In this document: positions 35,016 to 44,079 of the stretch, in pieces
Numbering within the stretch: the first letter of the stretch is position 1
Layout of the letters: the number at the start of each line of letters is the position of its first letter
Assembly: GCF_024281035.1 (NCBI RefSeq)
Contig: NZ_JAMXLH010000050.1
Location: 124,001-188,000 of the forward strand
Direction: 5' to 3'
DNA from: Paraburkholderia sp.
GTDB lineage: Bacteria > Pseudomonadota > Gammaproteobacteria > Burkholderiales > Burkholderiaceae
Length of the DNA stretch: 64,000 nt
Translations under genes and position numbers: made by a program
Notes under the pieces: model-generated
What the model was told of the DNA's origin: nothing
The model's input: only the letters and a program-made list of their open reading frames with translations
Database searches by the model: none

Positions 35016-35071
35016 CGGGATCTTCCTTGCGGACTTCGAGTTACTCGTTCGATTGACTCGATCGGGTTGCG

Positions 35072-36022
35072 TTAGTGGTTGGCGAACGAAGCCAGCGCAT
35101 GATCCAGCGCATCGAGCTGCACGAGCATCCATTGCTGGAACGTCACGCCTGCCGGTTGCGTTTCCGTGACGCTCACGCTCGGCACCTTCGAATCTTTTGC
35201 CAGCGCGAGCATGCGGTGCGTGAGCGCTTCGGTCGCCTGGCTGTTGTAGATCAGCGCGTGCACGCGCCGCTCGCGCAGGTCGCGCTCGAAGGCTGCGATG
35301 TCCGACGCGCTCGCTTCGGTGTCGTTCATCGTCGCCAGCTGGAAGCGCAGGTTGCGCATGTCGAGACCGAGTGCATCCGACATGTAGCCGAACACCGGTT
35401 CCGTCGCCGTCACCGGCACGCCGTGATAGCGCGCGCGCAGCGCCGCGACCTTCGCATCGACCGGCTTGAGCGAGGCGAGGAACGCCGCCAGGTTCGCATC
35501 GTACACGCTCTTGTGCGCGGGGTCCGCCGCGACGAGCGCGGCGCTTACCGCGCGGGCTACCGCGGGCATGGTGTGCGGCTCGTACCACAGGTGCGGATTG
35601 TCGCCGGCCTTCTTGCCGACCAGATTCGCGGCGACGATGATCGTGCGCTCGCCGCCCTGGGTCGCGCCGAGCAGCTTCGTCATCCACGGATCGTAGTCGG
35701 CGCCGTTGTAGACCACGATGCGCGCGCGTTGCAGCGCGCGCGCCGTCTTCGGGCTCGCTTCGAAGAGGTGCGGATCCTGGTCGGGGTTGCTGAGGATGCT
35801 CGTCACGTCCACGCGCGCGCCGCCGAGCTGCTTGACCACGTCGCCGTAGAAGTTCTCGGCGGCAACGACCGGAATCGCGGCGTCAGTGGTGCCAGCGGCG
35901 AGCGCGGCATGCGCGAAGCCGAAGACGGCGGCCAGCATGGCGGCCAGCGTCAGCGCAAGGCGTGCGGCGGCGCGCGTGAGGCGGCGCGCAGCGATATGGC
36001 TTGCCGGGTTGAGTGCGATCAT
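35072..36022 (-). CDS. znuA: Zinc ABC transporter substrate-binding protein ZnuA
   Basis: This 316-residue periplasmic protein captures zinc for ZnuBC. It has a signal peptide (LALTLAAMLAAVFGFAHAALA) and the cluster A-I fold with metal-ligand histidines in DQDPHLFEASP and NPHLWYEPHTMP. The acidic ligand is in the C-terminal lobe. The histidine-rich loop seen in many ZnuA proteins is absent; ZnuC carries such sequence instead. The start at 36022 fits the signal peptide. A candidate Zur box lies about 60 bases upstream. Confidence 0.93.
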   Translation of the reverse strand: MIALNPASHIAARRLTRAAARLALTLAAMLAAVFGFAHAALAAGTTDAAIPVVAAENFYGDVVKQLGGARVDVTSILSNPDQDPHLFEASPKTARALQRARIVVYNGADYDPWMTKLLGATQGGERTIIVAANLVGKKAGDNPHLWYEPHTMPAVARAVSAALVAADPAHKSVYDANLAAFLASLKPVDAKVAALRARYHGVPVTATEPVFGYMSDALGLDMRNLRFQLATMNDTEASASDIAAFERDLRERRVHALIYNSQATEALTHRMLALAKDSKVPSVSVTETQPAGVTFQQWMLVQLDALDHALASFANH

Positions 36023-36082
36023 GGTGCTGTCCTCGATGACGAAGCGAACGGCGGGAACGGGCTGGCGGTGAAACGAAGGCGC

Positions 36083-36102
36083 AATGATATAACGTATCGC
36101 AA
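36083..36102 (-). promoter_or_regulatory. Candidate Zur box upstream of znuA
   Basis: The sequence around TGATATAACGTATCGCA is an imperfect dyad (TG..ATA, centre, TAT..CA) in an AT-rich island. Its position 60 bases before znuA fits zinc-dependent repression by Zur. The match is partial, so this is an inference from position and shape. Confidence 0.4.
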
Positions 36103-36221
36103 TCTTTGACGAGCCAGCCGGGCAGCAAGCCAGGCAGCAGAGCAGGCAGTGACCCGGCTGACGGCAGCGCAAACCTTGCGCGGCGCACCATCGAAATCTC
36201 CGTAAATCGCGTTTGTCCGCC

Positions 36222-36275
36222 TTGACATGCCACTGTGCGTGTCCGATCATTCGATCACCGATAGAGCAAATGCTC
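36222..36275 (+). promoter_or_regulatory. Promoter and operator of the polyol transport operon
   Basis: TTGACA (36222-36227) and GATCAT (36245-36250) form a promoter with 17-bp spacing. Fourteen bases after the -10 lies the near-palindrome GAGCAAATGCTC (36264-36275), about +8 to +19. The same arrangement occurs on the minus strand before the polyol dehydrogenase gene at 48203-48256, so a shared repressor is likely. The transcript leader to the GTG start is about 88 bases. Confidence 0.7.
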
Positions 36276-36344
36276 GCATTCGGAGCGTTCGTTCAAAGAG
36301 CCGACGTTCCGCACGACGGCACAAACAAATTGGGAGACAGCGCA

Positions 36345-37148
36345 GTGGCACATTCCGCGAATCAGGCGGCTGGACGTCTGCAGGACAAGGTTGCCGTGCT
36401 GACCGGCGCGGCGAGCGGGATCGGCGAGGCGGTTGCGCGCCGCTATCTGGACGAAGGCGCGCGCTGCGTGCTCGTCGATGTGAAGCCGGCTGGCGCCATC
36501 GCGCCGCAGCTCGCGGCCGATCACCCGGACCACGTGCTGGCGCTCAGCGCCGACGTCACGCGCCGCGAAGACATCGAGCGCATCGTGAACGCGGCGGTCG
36601 ACCGGTTCGGCCGCATCGACATCCTCTTCAATAATGCGGCGCTCTTCGACATGCGCCCGCTCCTCGACGAATCCTGGGACATCTACGACCGCCTCTTCTC
36701 CGTCAACGTGAAGGGCATGTATTTCCTGATGCAGGCCGTCGCGCGCCGCATGGTCGAGCAGGGCCAGGGCGGCAAGATCATCAATATGTCGTCGCAGGCG
36801 GGACGCCGCGGCGAAGCACTCGTTTCGCACTACTGCGCCACGAAGGCCGCTGTGCTGAGCTATACGCAATCGGCGGCGCTCGCGCTCGCGCCGCACAAGA
36901 TCAACGTGAACGGCATCGCGCCGGGGGTCGTCGATACGCCGATGTGGGATCAGGTCGATGCGCTCTTCGCGCGCTACGAACACCGTCAGCCCGGCGAAAA
37001 GAAGCGGCTCGTGGGCGAGGCCGTGCCGCTCGGGCGTATGGGCCTGCCCGACGATCTCACCGGCGCGGCGCTCTTTCTCGCGTCCGCGGATGCCGATTAC
37101 ATCACCGCCCAGACGCTCAATGTAGACGGCGGCAACTGGATGAGTTGA
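36345..37148 (+). CDS. Short-chain polyol dehydrogenase (sorbitol/L-iditol-2-dehydrogenase-like)
   Basis: This 267-residue SDR oxidoreductase probably oxidises a sugar alcohol to a ketose with NAD. It has the cofactor motif TGAASGIGE near residue 22, the NNAALFDM segment and the catalytic YxxxK in HYCATKAA. The C-terminal IAPGVVDTPMWDQVDALFARYE resembles the SmoS/PolS sorbitol dehydrogenases (cited in part). The GTG at 36345 is chosen because GGGAG lies eight bases upstream and it gives the usual N-terminus. It is the first gene of the transport operon. The exact substrate is inferred from context. Confidence 0.85.
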   Translation: MAHSANQAAGRLQDKVAVLTGAASGIGEAVARRYLDEGARCVLVDVKPAGAIAPQLAADHPDHVLALSADVTRREDIERIVNAAVDRFGRIDILFNNAALFDMRPLLDESWDIYDRLFSVNVKGMYFLMQAVARRMVEQGQGGKIINMSSQAGRRGEALVSHYCATKAAVLSYTQSAALALAPHKINVNGIAPGVVDTPMWDQVDALFARYEHRQPGEKKRLVGEAVPLGRMGLPDDLTGAALFLASADADYITAQTLNVDGGNWMS

Positions 37149-37213
37149 CGGAGAAGCCGCACCCATCGTGCACCAATCGACATAACGTAACAAACAACGA
37201 ACGGAGACAAACG

Positions 37214-38539
37214 ATGAATACAGCCTTCAGGACCGCGTTACGCGTGCTCGGCGCCGGTGCCATCGCCGCCGCCGGCGCGAGCGCCGCACATGCGCAGACC
37301 GTGACGATCGCCATGTTGAACAACCCGGACATGATCGAGCTCAAGCGCCTCTCGCCGGCCTTCGAGAAAGCCAATCCGTCCATCAAGCTGAACTGGGTGA
37401 TCCTCGAAGAGAACGTGTTGCGCCAGCGCGCGACCACCGACATCACGACCAACAGCGGCCAGTTCGACGTGATGATGATCGGTACGTTCGAAGCGCCGCA
37501 GTGGGGCAAGCGCGGCTGGATCATCCCGATGACGAATCTGCCTGCCAGCTACGACATCGAAGACGTCGTGAAGACCGCGCGTGACGGTCTCTCGTACAAC
37601 GGCACGCTCTTCGCGCTGCCGTTCTACGTCGAAAGCTCGATGACGTTCTATCGCAAGGACCTGTTCCAGCAGAAGGGCCTCAAGATGCCCGACCAGCCGA
37701 CCTACGACCAGATCAAGGAGTTCGCCGACAAGCTCACCGACAAGTCGGCCGGCACCTACGGCATCTGCCTGCGCGGCAAGGCGGGCTGGGGCGAGAACAT
37801 GGCGTACGTGACGACGGTTGCGAACACGTTCGGCGGGCGCTGGTTCGACGAGAAGTGGCACGCGCAGCTCACCACGCCCGAGTGGAAGAAGGCGGTCAAC
37901 TTCTACGTCGACCTGCTGAAGAAGGACGGCCCTCCGGGAGCCAGCTCGAACGGGTTCAATGAAAACCTCACGCTGATGTCGTCCGGCAAGTGCGCGATGT
38001 GGATCGACGCGACGGTCGCCGCGGGCATCCTCTTCAACAAGCAGCAGTCGCAGGTGGCCGACAAGATCGGCTTCGCCGCCGCGCCGACCGAGGTCACGCC
38101 GAACGGCTCGCACTGGCTGTGGTCGTGGGCGCTCGCGATTCCGAAATCGTCGAAGTCGCAGGACGCCGCGAAGAAGTTCATCGAATGGGCGACCTCGAAG
38201 GAATACATCGAAATGGTCGCGAAGGACCAGGGCTGGGCCTCGGTGCCCCCGGGTACGCGCCTGTCGACGTATGCGCGTCCGGAATACAAGGCCGCCGCGC
38301 CGTTCTCGGGGTTCGTGCTGAACGCGATCAAGACCGCCGATCCGACCCGTCCGACCCTCAAGCCCGTGCCGTACACCGGGATTCAGTTCGTCGGCATTCC
38401 TGAGTTCCAGTCGTTCGGCACCGTCGTCGGGCAGAACATTTCCGGCGCGCTTGCCGGACAGACGAGCGTCGATCAGGCGCTCACGGCGGGCAACGCGGCC
38501 GCCGACCGTGCGGTGCAGCAGGCCGGGTATCAGAAATAA
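37214..38539 (+). CDS. Polyol/sugar ABC transporter substrate-binding protein
   Basis: This 441-residue periplasmic protein has a signal peptide ending AAHAQ near residue 28 and the family 1 extracellular binding fold (LKRLSPAFEKANPSIKLNWV, YVESSMTFYRKDLF). It is close in size and style to the sorbitol/mannitol-binding SmoE/MtlE proteins, and ATSKEYIE occurs near the C-terminus. It is followed by two permease genes. Ligand identity (sorbitol, mannitol or D-arabinitol) cannot be set from sequence alone. Confidence 0.9.
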   Translation: MNTAFRTALRVLGAGAIAAAGASAAHAQTVTIAMLNNPDMIELKRLSPAFEKANPSIKLNWVILEENVLRQRATTDITTNSGQFDVMMIGTFEAPQWGKRGWIIPMTNLPASYDIEDVVKTARDGLSYNGTLFALPFYVESSMTFYRKDLFQQKGLKMPDQPTYDQIKEFADKLTDKSAGTYGICLRGKAGWGENMAYVTTVANTFGGRWFDEKWHAQLTTPEWKKAVNFYVDLLKKDGPPGASSNGFNENLTLMSSGKCAMWIDATVAAGILFNKQQSQVADKIGFAAAPTEVTPNGSHWLWSWALAIPKSSKSQDAAKKFIEWATSKEYIEMVAKDQGWASVPPGTRLSTYARPEYKAAAPFSGFVLNAIKTADPTRPTLKPVPYTGIQFVGIPEFQSFGTVVGQNISGALAGQTSVDQALTAGNAAADRAVQQAGYQK

Positions 38540-38604
38540 CGCCATGCAGGCCGACGCGCGCCGCGCCGCTTCGCTTACGGGCAGGCGGTGCGGCGCGGGC
38601 CGCA

Positions 38605-38654
38605 GCGGCCAATGGCGGCCAACAGCGGCCAATGACGGCCAATGACGGGCAACG
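38605..38654 (+). repeat. 10-bp tandem repeat before the first permease gene
   Basis: Five 10-bp units are seen: GCGGCCAATG, GCGGCCAACA, GCGGCCAATG, ACGGCCAATG and ACGGGCAACG. The array occupies much of the 161-base gap between the binding-protein and permease genes. Confidence 0.85.
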
Positions 38655-38700
38655 GCGCCGCGCAGCAAGCGGCGCGCAACACTGAAGGGTGGTCACCATC

Positions 38701-39642
38701 ATGCGTCATCTCCGTCTCCCCATGCCGGTATTCCATCGCAGCAGCAGCCCGGGCACGCCGCGGCAAGACACGCGTCGCCAGGGCTCGCGCTGGCTGGTCG
38801 CGCCGTCCGTCGCGGTGCTGCTCCTGTGGATGACGATCCCGCTCGCGATGACGATCTGGTATTCGTTCACGCGCTACAACCTGCTCAATCCCGATCTCAA
38901 GGGCTTCGCGGGCTTCGATAACTATCGCTTTCTGGCGACCGATCCGTCGTTCGTGCCGTCGATCGTCCACACGCTGGAACTGATCGGCGCCGTGCTCGTG
39001 ATCACGGTGGTCGGCGGCGTGCTGATGGCCGTGCTGTTCGACCGCAAGTTCTACGGCCAGGGCATCGCGCGACTTTTCGCCATCGCGCCGTTCTTCGTGA
39101 TGCCGACGGTCTCCGCGCTGATCTGGAAGAACATGATCCTGCATCCGGTGTACGGCCTCGTGGCCGTCGCGATGCGCGCGGTGGGACTCACGCCGATCGA
39201 CTGGTTCGCGGTCTATCCGCTCACGGCGGTCATCATGATCGTCGCGTGGCAGTGGCTGCCGTTCGCATTTCTGATTCTGTTCACGGCGATCCAGTCGCTC
39301 GACCAGGAACAGAAGGAAGCCGCGCGCATCGACGGCGCGGGCGCGATCTCCATGTTCGTCTACATCACGCTGCCGCATCTGCGCCGCGCAATCGCCGTGG
39401 TCGTGATGATGGAAACCATTTTCCTGCTGTCGATCTTCGCCGAGATCTACACGACCACAGGCGGCGGTCCCGGCAACGCGACCACCAACCTCACTTACCT
39501 GATCTACTCGATGGGCCTGCAACAGTTCGATGTGGGCATCGCGTCCGCCGGCGGCATTCTCGCCGTGGTGCTCGCGAACATCGTGTCGTTCTTCCTCGTG
39601 CGTATGCTCGCGCGCAACCTCAAAGGGGAGTACGAAAAATGA
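38701..39642 (+). CDS. Polyol/sugar ABC transporter permease (MalF-type)
   Basis: This 313-residue inner-membrane permease has six predicted helices, the first at about residues 34-56 (LVAPSVAVLLLWMTIPLAMT). The cytoplasmic EAA loop reads EAARIDGAGAISMFVYITLPHL. An AAGGGTGG stretch precedes the ATG at 38701; a GTG four codons earlier is the alternative. It overlaps the next permease gene by four bases (ATGA). Confidence 0.92.
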   Translation: MRHLRLPMPVFHRSSSPGTPRQDTRRQGSRWLVAPSVAVLLLWMTIPLAMTIWYSFTRYNLLNPDLKGFAGFDNYRFLATDPSFVPSIVHTLELIGAVLVITVVGGVLMAVLFDRKFYGQGIARLFAIAPFFVMPTVSALIWKNMILHPVYGLVAVAMRAVGLTPIDWFAVYPLTAVIMIVAWQWLPFAFLILFTAIQSLDQEQKEAARIDGAGAISMFVYITLPHLRRAIAVVVMMETIFLLSIFAEIYTTTGGGPGNATTNLTYLIYSMGLQQFDVGIASAGGILAVVLANIVSFFLVRMLARNLKGEYEK

Positions 39643-40529
39643 GCCAGCTTGCCGCTACGCCTTCGCGCGCGCCGAAGGCTCCTCACGCCTCGCCGGACGC
39701 GGTCAACCGTTCGTCGCCGTTGCAGTTCGTCGGCCGCGTGCTGCCCGGGGTCCTCGCATGGATCATCGCGCTCCTGCTGTTCTTCCCGATCTTCTGGATG
39801 ACGATCACGGCGTTCAAGACCGAGCAGCAGGCGTATGTGACGTCGCTCTTCTTCATGCCGACGCTCGACAGCTTCCGTGAGGTATTCGCGCGCAGCAACT
39901 ACTTTGCGTTCGCGTGGAATTCGATCGTGATTTCGGTGGGCGTGACGATCGTGTGCCTGATTCTCGCCGTACCGGCGGCCTACGGCATGGCGTTCTTCCC
40001 GAACGACCGCACGCAGAAGGTGCTGCTGTGGATGCTGTCGACGAAGATGATGCCTTCGGTGGGCGTGCTCGTGCCGATCTATCTGCTGTGGAAGAACGGC
40101 GGCCTGCTCGATACGGTGAGCGGTCTCATCATCGTCTACACGCTCATCAACCTGCCGATTGCGGTGTGGATGGCGTACACGTACTTCAATGAGATTCCGC
40201 GCGACATTCTCGAAGCGGGCCGCATGGACGGCGCAGCGACATGGCAGGAAATCGTCTATCTGCTGATGCCGATGGCCGTGCCGGGCCTCGCCTCGACCGC
40301 GTTGCTGCTCGTGATTCTGTCGTGGAACGAGGCGTTCTGGAGCATCAACCTCTCAAGTTCGAATGCCGCGCCGCTCACCGTGTTTATCGCGTCGTATTCG
40401 AGCCCCGAAGGCTTGTTCTGGGCGAAGCTTTCGGCGGCGTCGCTGCTTGCCGTGGCGCCGGTGCTGATCATCGGCTGGCTGTCGCAAAAGCAACTGGTGC
40501 GCGGACTCACGTTCGGGGCCGTCAAATGA
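39639..40529 (+). CDS. Polyol/sugar ABC transporter permease (MalG-type)
   Basis: This 296-residue permease is the second half of the channel. It has six hydrophobic helices, starting with WIIALLLFFPIFWMTITAF. The EAA loop is EAGRMDGAATWQEIVYLLMP. AAGGGGAG lies about nine bases before the ATG. It overlaps both the preceding permease and the following HAD gene by four bases, so the three are translationally coupled. Confidence 0.92.
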   Translation: MSQLAATPSRAPKAPHASPDAVNRSSPLQFVGRVLPGVLAWIIALLLFFPIFWMTITAFKTEQQAYVTSLFFMPTLDSFREVFARSNYFAFAWNSIVISVGVTIVCLILAVPAAYGMAFFPNDRTQKVLLWMLSTKMMPSVGVLVPIYLLWKNGGLLDTVSGLIIVYTLINLPIAVWMAYTYFNEIPRDILEAGRMDGAATWQEIVYLLMPMAVPGLASTALLLVILSWNEAFWSINLSSSNAAPLTVFIASYSSPEGLFWAKLSAASLLAVAPVLIIGWLSQKQLVRGLTFGAVK

Positions 40530-41230
40530 CATCGGTCGCAGCCTTGATCTGCGACTGCGATGGCGTGCTGATCGACAGCGAAGCGGTGGCTGCGCGCGTA
40601 CTGGTGCGCGAACTCGAAGCGCGCTGGCCTGGCGTCGCGGTGGAACCGGTCGTGATGCCGTTGCTGGGTCAACGAATCGAGCGCGTGCTCGGCGGCGCGT
40701 GCGAAGCGCTCGACCGCAGCCTCGCGGCGCACGACGTCGCGGCGATTGGCGTCGCGGTCGAGCGCGAAGCGCAGGACGCGCCGCTTTTCCCGGGCGTGAT
40801 GGCCGCGCTCGAAGGCGTCGCCCTGCTGAAAGCGTGCGCGAGCAACAGCTATACGGCGATCGTGCGCGCCGTGCTGGCGCGAAACGGCCTTGCGCGGTTT
40901 TTCGGCGAGCGCATTTATTGCGCCGACAAGGTCGCGAAGCCGAAGCCCGCACCCGATGTTTATCTCGCCGCGGCGCAGGGCATGGATGTGGCGCCTGCCG
41001 CGTGCCTCGTCGTCGAGGACAGCGTGGCGGGCGTGAGCGCCGCGCGCGCGGCGGGCATGACGGTGCTCGGTTTCGTCGGCGGCACGCATGTGGGCGATGC
41101 GCATGCGCAGGCGCTGCACGACGTGGGCGCGATCGAGGTTTTCGACGACATGAGCACGCTACCCGCACGGGTGGCGTACTGGACGCAAAAGATGCAAGCG
41201 GTGCAAGCGGCGCAAGCGGCCTCGCATTGA
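40526..41230 (+). CDS. HAD-superfamily phosphatase
   Basis: This 234-residue hydrolase has the HAD nucleophile motif DCDGVLIDSE at residues 9-18, a helical cap of the beta-phosphoglucomutase/sugar-phosphatase subgroup, motif II ASNSYT, Lys in KPKPAPDVY and the acidic motif VVEDSVAGV. It is embedded in the polyol ABC operon and overlaps the permease gene by four bases. It probably dephosphorylates a sugar or sugar-alcohol phosphate. The C-terminus ends in a repetitive QAVQAAQAAS stretch. Confidence 0.88.
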   Translation: MTSVAALICDCDGVLIDSEAVAARVLVRELEARWPGVAVEPVVMPLLGQRIERVLGGACEALDRSLAAHDVAAIGVAVEREAQDAPLFPGVMAALEGVALLKACASNSYTAIVRAVLARNGLARFFGERIYCADKVAKPKPAPDVYLAAAQGMDVAPAACLVVEDSVAGVSAARAAGMTVLGFVGGTHVGDAHAQALHDVGAIEVFDDMSTLPARVAYWTQKMQAVQAAQAASH

Positions 41231-41251
41231 GCGAAGCACGGCTTAAGCGGA

Positions 41252-41290
41252 ATTGAACGGCCGCATTGAACAGCGGTATTGAACAGCGGC
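41252..41290 (+). repeat. 13-bp tandem repeat before the ABC ATPase gene
   Basis: Three 13-bp units (ATTGAACGGCCGC, ATTGAACAGCGGT, ATTGAACAGCGGC) lie in the 107-base gap after the HAD phosphatase gene. Confidence 0.85.
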
Positions 41291-41337
41291 AGGCGGCGTG
41301 AAAGACGAGGCCGCGCCGCAACGAACGGAGACACATC

Positions 41338-42447
<1,110 letters not shown>

Positions 42448-42490
42448 CGGCGCATCTTTGGGCGAATCGTCGGGCGCATTCTCCTGCGCT

Positions 42491-43336
42491 TCAATGCTGT
42501 GGCGAATGGACGGCGAGCAACTGCCGGTGACGTGCTTCGGTTTCGTCATCGGCGGGGAACAGGCACTCCAGCCGGAGTTCCTGCGCCACGACGTTTTGCG
42601 GCGCGCCGACGATCGTGACCATCGAGAAATAGCGCAGCACGGCGCCGTCGCGGACAAAACCCACCGGAATAACCGGCATCGTGGGCGTGGCCGACGGCCC
42701 ATGATGCGTCTTCCAGTCGCGCGGCACGTCGGGATAAACCAGCAGTTCGTCGAGCAGACGCTTCGTTCCGGCGTCGACCGCGTGACCGACCGATTCTCGA
42801 TACACGCGTTGCAGCAGGCTTCGCGCGACCGTTTTCCAGTCGTCGAGGAAGGGGCGCATGCCCTGCGGATCGAACATCAGATGCAGCATGTTGCGCGGAC
42901 CTTCGCGCGCGGCCATGTCGATAAAACAGCCGAAGAAGCGCGGCGCGGCCGCGTTGGTCATCAGAACGTTCCAGTGGCGATCCATGACGATGGCCGGATA
43001 CGGCTCATGCTGCCGGACGACGCGTTCCAGTGCATGAATCACGCTATGCATTTCCGCTGCGTTCCACGGCGCTTCCGAATACACGGGCGCGTAGCCCGCG
43101 GCGAGCAGCAGCGCATTGCGCTCGCGCAGCGGCACATCGAGCGTCTGTGCGAGCGTCAGCAGCGTTTCGCGGCCCGGCACGCTGCGCCCGCTTTCGATGA
43201 AGCTGATCTGCCGCTGCGAGACGCCGGCCTCGAGCGACAGATCGAGTTGACTCACGCCACGCACGTCGCGCCAATAGCGCAGCAAGTCGCCGAGTTCGCC
43301 TGGCGGCGCTTTTGGATCGGGACGGGTGGCGTTCAT
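42491..43336 (-). CDS. XRE-family regulator with MmyB-like ligand-binding domain
   Basis: This 281-residue protein has an N-terminal Cro/CI helix-turn-helix (LLRYWRDVRGVSQLDLSLEA, VSQRQISFIESGRSVP). It is followed by an MmyB-like domain with the typical VMDRHWNVLMTNAAAPRFFG segment. The start at 43336 (MNATRPD) is preferred over the longer open frame. It lies 37 bases after the carboxymuconolactone-decarboxylase-like gene on the same strand. It probably binds the ATTACAT palindrome upstream of that gene and controls the pair. Confidence 0.88.
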   Translation of the reverse strand: MNATRPDPKAPPGELGDLLRYWRDVRGVSQLDLSLEAGVSQRQISFIESGRSVPGRETLLTLAQTLDVPLRERNALLLAAGYAPVYSEAPWNAAEMHSVIHALERVVRQHEPYPAIVMDRHWNVLMTNAAAPRFFGCFIDMAAREGPRNMLHLMFDPQGMRPFLDDWKTVARSLLQRVYRESVGHAVDAGTKRLLDELLVYPDVPRDWKTHHGPSATPTMPVIPVGFVRDGAVLRYFSMVTIVGAPQNVVAQELRLECLFPADDETEARHRQLLAVHSPQH

Positions 43337-43373
43337 CGGATTCCCCTGTTCAAGGTGGATGAATCGAACGGAC

Positions 43374-43931
43374 TCAGACTGCGCCCGCGTGCCAGGCGTA
43401 CGCCTCGAACTGCGTTTCGAGCGGCGGCCGGGTGACGCTGCTCGTGTAGTTCGTGATCGTCGACGCGGCAACGGCGGCGATGACCTCGAGTAGCTGCCCG
43501 GCGCTGAATCCCGCTTCCATGAAGCGCTGCTGGTCCGCTTCGGCCAGGCGGCCGCGCTTTTGGATCAGCGTGCGCGCCAGCGCCGACAGTGCGGCCAGTG
43601 CGGGGTCGGCAGGCAACGTGCTGCGCCGCATCGCGTCGACATCGGCGCGCGACACGCCAACGTCTAACGCAAGCGCCGTGTGAAACGCGACCGGCCATTC
43701 GCTCGCGTTCGTCACCGCATTGGTCAGCAACAGCGTTTGAATCTGCGGCTCGGTCAGACTGCTCGCATGCACGCGTTCGAACAAGCCGATGAAACCGTTG
43801 AGCAGCACCGGCGACGCGGCCATCCGGGCCGCGATGTTCGGAATCAGGCCGAATGACTGCTGCAGTTGCCGGAGCACCGGCTTCGATTGCGCGGGAGCCG
43901 ATTCGAGCGTGTAAAGAGGATAGGCGGACAT
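43374..43931 (-). CDS. Carboxymuconolactone decarboxylase/AhpD-like protein lacking the CxxC pair
   Basis: This 185-residue protein has the all-helical AhpD-like fold. The region equivalent to the peroxidatic motif (usually C-x2-C-x3-H) reads NASEWPVAFHT, with Ser and Pro in place of the two cysteines; His is retained. There is no cysteine anywhere in the protein. Thiol peroxidase chemistry is therefore impossible, and a decarboxylase-like or structural role is more likely. It is the first gene of a two-gene unit with the XRE regulator. Confidence 0.82.
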   Translation of the reverse strand: MSAYPLYTLESAPAQSKPVLRQLQQSFGLIPNIAARMAASPVLLNGFIGLFERVHASSLTEPQIQTLLLTNAVTNASEWPVAFHTALALDVGVSRADVDAMRRSTLPADPALAALSALARTLIQKRGRLAEADQQRFMEAGFSAGQLLEVIAAVAASTITNYTSSVTRPPLETQFEAYAWHAGAV

Positions 43932-44008
43932 GGTAACTCCTGGGCGATGTGCGCTGCCCGATTGGCGGCGCGACAGCCGAAGAGTAGGGGCGCGCGTGCG
44001 TGGCGCCA

Positions 44009-44025
44009 ATTACATGCGATGTAAT
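44009..44025. promoter_or_regulatory. Palindrome upstream of the CMD-XRE pair
   Basis: ATTACAT and ATGTAAT are perfect 7-bp inverted arms separated by GCG, 78 bases before the carboxymuconolactone-decarboxylase-like start. It is the only AT-rich symmetric element in the 148-base gap and is a likely operator for the XRE regulator encoded in the same unit. Confidence 0.55.
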
Positions 44026-44079
44026 CGCCGCGCATGACGCTCACGGCGCGCACGAACGCGCGCCGCAAGCCCGCGTGCG

